Under the pieces are notes generated by a model, which was not told the DNA's origin, made no database searches, and was given only the letters and a program-made list of their open reading frames with translations. A DNA stretch of 8,329 nucleotides from Bacteroidetes bacterium UBA2234. GTDB taxonomy: Bacteria > Bacteroidota > Bacteroidia > NS11-12g > UBA955. This document shows, in pieces, positions 6,659-8,329 of the stretch (the stretch's first letter is position 1; every line of letters starts with the position of its first letter). The translations under genes were made by a program, and so were the position numbers. Where the stretch lies: NCBI GenBank assembly GCA_002347985.1, contig DDYM01000068.1, positions 11,740 to 20,068 of the forward strand. Reading direction: 5' to 3'.

Positions 6659-7462
6659 ATGATCAAATCAATTACCTCGGCACAGAATCAATGGGTGAAG
6701 GATGTTTTGGCATTGCAAGAAAAAGCCAAAAATCGACGTGCTGCGGGTATGTTTACCGTGGAAGGCATCAACGAAATACGCTTGGCGATCAAATCGGGAC
6801 TTGTTGTAAAACAGTTGGCCATCAATCCCGATAAAATGTCGTGGCAGGAATTGAAGAGATTATTGAACGTGGGGATAGAGTTAGATCCCACTTGGATGAT
6901 TGAGGTGCTCAATTCTGCTTGGTCTAAGGTGGTTGTTCGGGAAAGCGGACAAAATGCCTTGGCCATTTTTGAACTGCCGAAAGAGCCCAACGAGTGGAAG
7001 CCAAAATCGGGAGGACTTTATTTGTTGGTTGAGTCGGTTGAGAAACCCGGGAATTTGGGAGCGCTGCTTCGATCCGCCGATGCCACTGCGGCTGATGGGG
7101 TTGTAATTTGCGACGAGCGCATCGATGCGTATCATCCGCAGGTGATTCGGAACAGTGTGGGGACCGTATTTACTGTGCCGCTATTTGTTATGTCCGTTCA
7201 GCGGGCTTGGGAAATTATTCAATCCAATGAAATCAATCTTTTTACCACATTCATGGAAAATTCATCGAGTGTATGGGATTCGGATTTGTCAAAAACCACG
7301 GCAATTTTAGTGGGAACGGAAAGTCAGGGCGTTTCTGATTTTTGGCGAGATAAAGGACTGAATATCAATGTGCCCATGTTTGGCAAAGTGGATAGTTTGA
7401 ATGTCTCCGTTGCAGCATCGCTGTTGTTGTATGAGGCGAAACGACAAAGGGCGAAAAAATAG
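6659..7462 (+). CDS. TrmH/SpoU-family RNA 2'-O-methyltransferase
   Basis: A 267-residue SPOUT methyltransferase that would transfer a methyl group from S-adenosylmethionine to a ribose 2'-OH of rRNA or tRNA in the cytoplasm. An N-terminal substrate-binding domain of the RlmB/TsnR type spans about 1-105 (R26, R27, G30, F32 and E35 fit its conserved start). The trefoil-knot catalytic domain then shows all three motifs: motif 1 with N132-x-G and R138 (EKPGNLGALLRSADA), motif 2 G219-T-E221-S-Q-G224, and motif 3 S246-L-N248-V-S-V-A252. Length is normal for the two-domain class. The start lies 27 nt after the DUF4199 gene and is supported by the conserved opening ITSAQNQWVKDVLALQ. The exact target nucleotide cannot be assigned from sequence. 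It probably shares the operon transcript but is less tightly coupled than the genes before it. Confidence 0.93.
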   Translation: MIKSITSAQNQWVKDVLALQEKAKNRRAAGMFTVEGINEIRLAIKSGLVVKQLAINPDKMSWQELKRLLNVGIELDPTWMIEVLNSAWSKVVVRESGQNALAIFELPKEPNEWKPKSGGLYLLVESVEKPGNLGALLRSADATAADGVVICDERIDAYHPQVIRNSVGTVFTVPLFVMSVQRAWEIIQSNEINLFTTFMENSSSVWDSDLSKTTAILVGTESQGVSDFWRDKGLNINVPMFGKVDSLNVSVAASLLLYEAKRQRAKK

Positions 7463-7469
7463 GGAATCA

Positions 7470-8329
7470 ATGAAACAGATCGGGATATTGGGTGCGGGAC
7501 GCAGTGCAGGATTTCTCGTTGAATATTTGGGGTCTTATTGCGCTCGGGTTGGTCGTGAACTGTATGTATATGACTTGGATTTTCACCGATTGCAGCAATC
7601 ATTTGTGGTGAACGATAAGACACATTTGGTGGTAGCTGATTTGTCTAATCCTGATGTTGTCTCCGATATATTGAAAAATTTGGATGTGGTTGTAAGCGTG
7701 CTTCCTCCCCCAATGCATTTGCCCGTTGCCAAATTATGTTTGGAACATGGGTGTCATATGTTTACCGCGAGTTATACATCGGAGGGGATGCTGGCCTTGG
7801 ACGCCCAAGCCAAGGAGAAGGGATTGTTGTTTATGAACGAACTGGGTCTTGATCCGGGTATCGATCATTTGTCGGCCAGTAAGTTGTTTGACCACGCAAA
7901 ATCTCTGGGTTTGGAGGTAGTGACATTTGAAAGTCATTGCGGTGGTCTGGTTGATGAGGCTTGCTGTGAAAATAACCCGTGGAAATATAAGTTTACCTGG
8001 AATCCCACCAATGTGGTGTTGGCAGGACAAGGCGGTTCGAGTATTTGGAAGGAAGAGGGGAAGGTGATGCAGCTAGACGGTCATTTGATATTCTCCAATG
8101 CAAGGGAAATTGAAGTGCCTGGAATTGGGGTATTTGATGTGTATGCAAATCGCAATAGTCTGACGTATGAGAAATTGTATGGACTCACTGGGGCGAGGAC
8201 TTTGTTGAGGGGTACGTTGCGACGAAGGTACTTTTGTGCGGCATGGGATGTTTTGGTGGTGCAAGGATTTACTGATTCACAAAGGATATTGTTTGATGCG
8301 TCGGAAGTGGGTCGTTTGATGGCTCAAGT
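7470..8329 (+). CDS. Saccharopine dehydrogenase family protein (saccharopine reductase-like), 3' end outside window
   Basis: An open frame of 286 complete codons starts 7 nt after the TrmH stop and runs off the window end. A Rossmann fold opens at residue 4 with G8-A-G10-R-S-A13, a dinucleotide-binding motif, and an acidic strand end (YDLD, 34-37). Family landmarks follow: SVLPPPMH (76-83), NELGLDPGIDH (123-133), SHCGG (155-159), NNPWKYKFTWNP (168-179), YANRNSLTY (225-233) and RGTLR (247-251). These match the glutamate-forming, Lys9-type saccharopine reductases, which reduce a saccharopine-type adduct using NADPH. Family members are about 440 residues, so roughly a third is missing. The segment after SHCGG reads LVDEAC, where I recall related proteins having a PAPEA-like sequence, so specificity may differ. 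Bacteroidota use this family in lysine-linked metabolism; carboxynorspermidine dehydrogenase is a related alternative that looks less likely. The start is supported by the nearby nucleotide-binding motif. Confidence 0.87.
   Translation, partial: MKQIGILGAGRSAGFLVEYLGSYCARVGRELYVYDLDFHRLQQSFVVNDKTHLVVADLSNPDVVSDILKNLDVVVSVLPPPMHLPVAKLCLEHGCHMFTASYTSEGMLALDAQAKEKGLLFMNELGLDPGIDHLSASKLFDHAKSLGLEVVTFESHCGGLVDEACCENNPWKYKFTWNPTNVVLAGQGGSSIWKEEGKVMQLDGHLIFSNAREIEVPGIGVFDVYANRNSLTYEKLYGLTGARTLLRGTLRRRYFCAAWDVLVVQGFTDSQRILFDASEVGRLMAQ

Overview
The window comes from a member of the Bacteroidota, most likely a flavobacterium-like lineage. The evidence is the gene set: a BatA-type membrane protein with a von Willebrand A-like segment, a DUF4199 membrane protein, and a deoxynucleoside kinase of the type common in that phylum. 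Purine-rich Shine-Dalgarno sequences are missing before the starts, a TAnnTTTG-type -7 box is present, and composition is moderately AT-rich with heavy use of TTG for leucine. This is inferred from protein families, not from a marker gene.

Layout. Positions 1-100 hold a degenerate tandem repeat with a 25-bp period and a 50-bp higher-order pattern; it touches the window edge and probably continues outside. A short hairpin follows (138-154). One minus-strand gene (190-1944) encodes a complete MsbA-like ABC exporter half-transporter. A 137-bp divergent intergenic region separates it from a plus-strand run of six genes that fills the rest of the window: deoxynucleoside kinase (2082-2699), BatA/vWA-like membrane protein (2699-4789), dihydroorotase-family protein (4786-6060), DUF4199 membrane protein (6053-6631), TrmH/SpoU RNA 2'-O-methyltransferase (6659-7462) and a saccharopine dehydrogenase-family protein cut by the window end (7470-8329).

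The plus-strand genes look like one operon. The first four overlap by 1, 4 and 8 bp, and the last two follow after gaps of 27 and 7 nt. The tightest core is the BatA/vWA protein, the dihydroorotase-like protein and the DUF4199 protein.

The most notable observation is that the dihydroorotase-like protein keeps the family fold and length but has lost nearly all metal-binding residues (HxH becomes F63/V65; the later His, His and Asp become F181, G234 and N307). It is probably not a working dihydroorotase. Its translational coupling to two membrane proteins suggests a different, perhaps binding or structural, role at the inner membrane. The other genes are mainstream: nucleotide salvage, rRNA or tRNA modification, amino-acid metabolism and export. 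No RNA gene, CRISPR array, insertion sequence or phage gene was seen.
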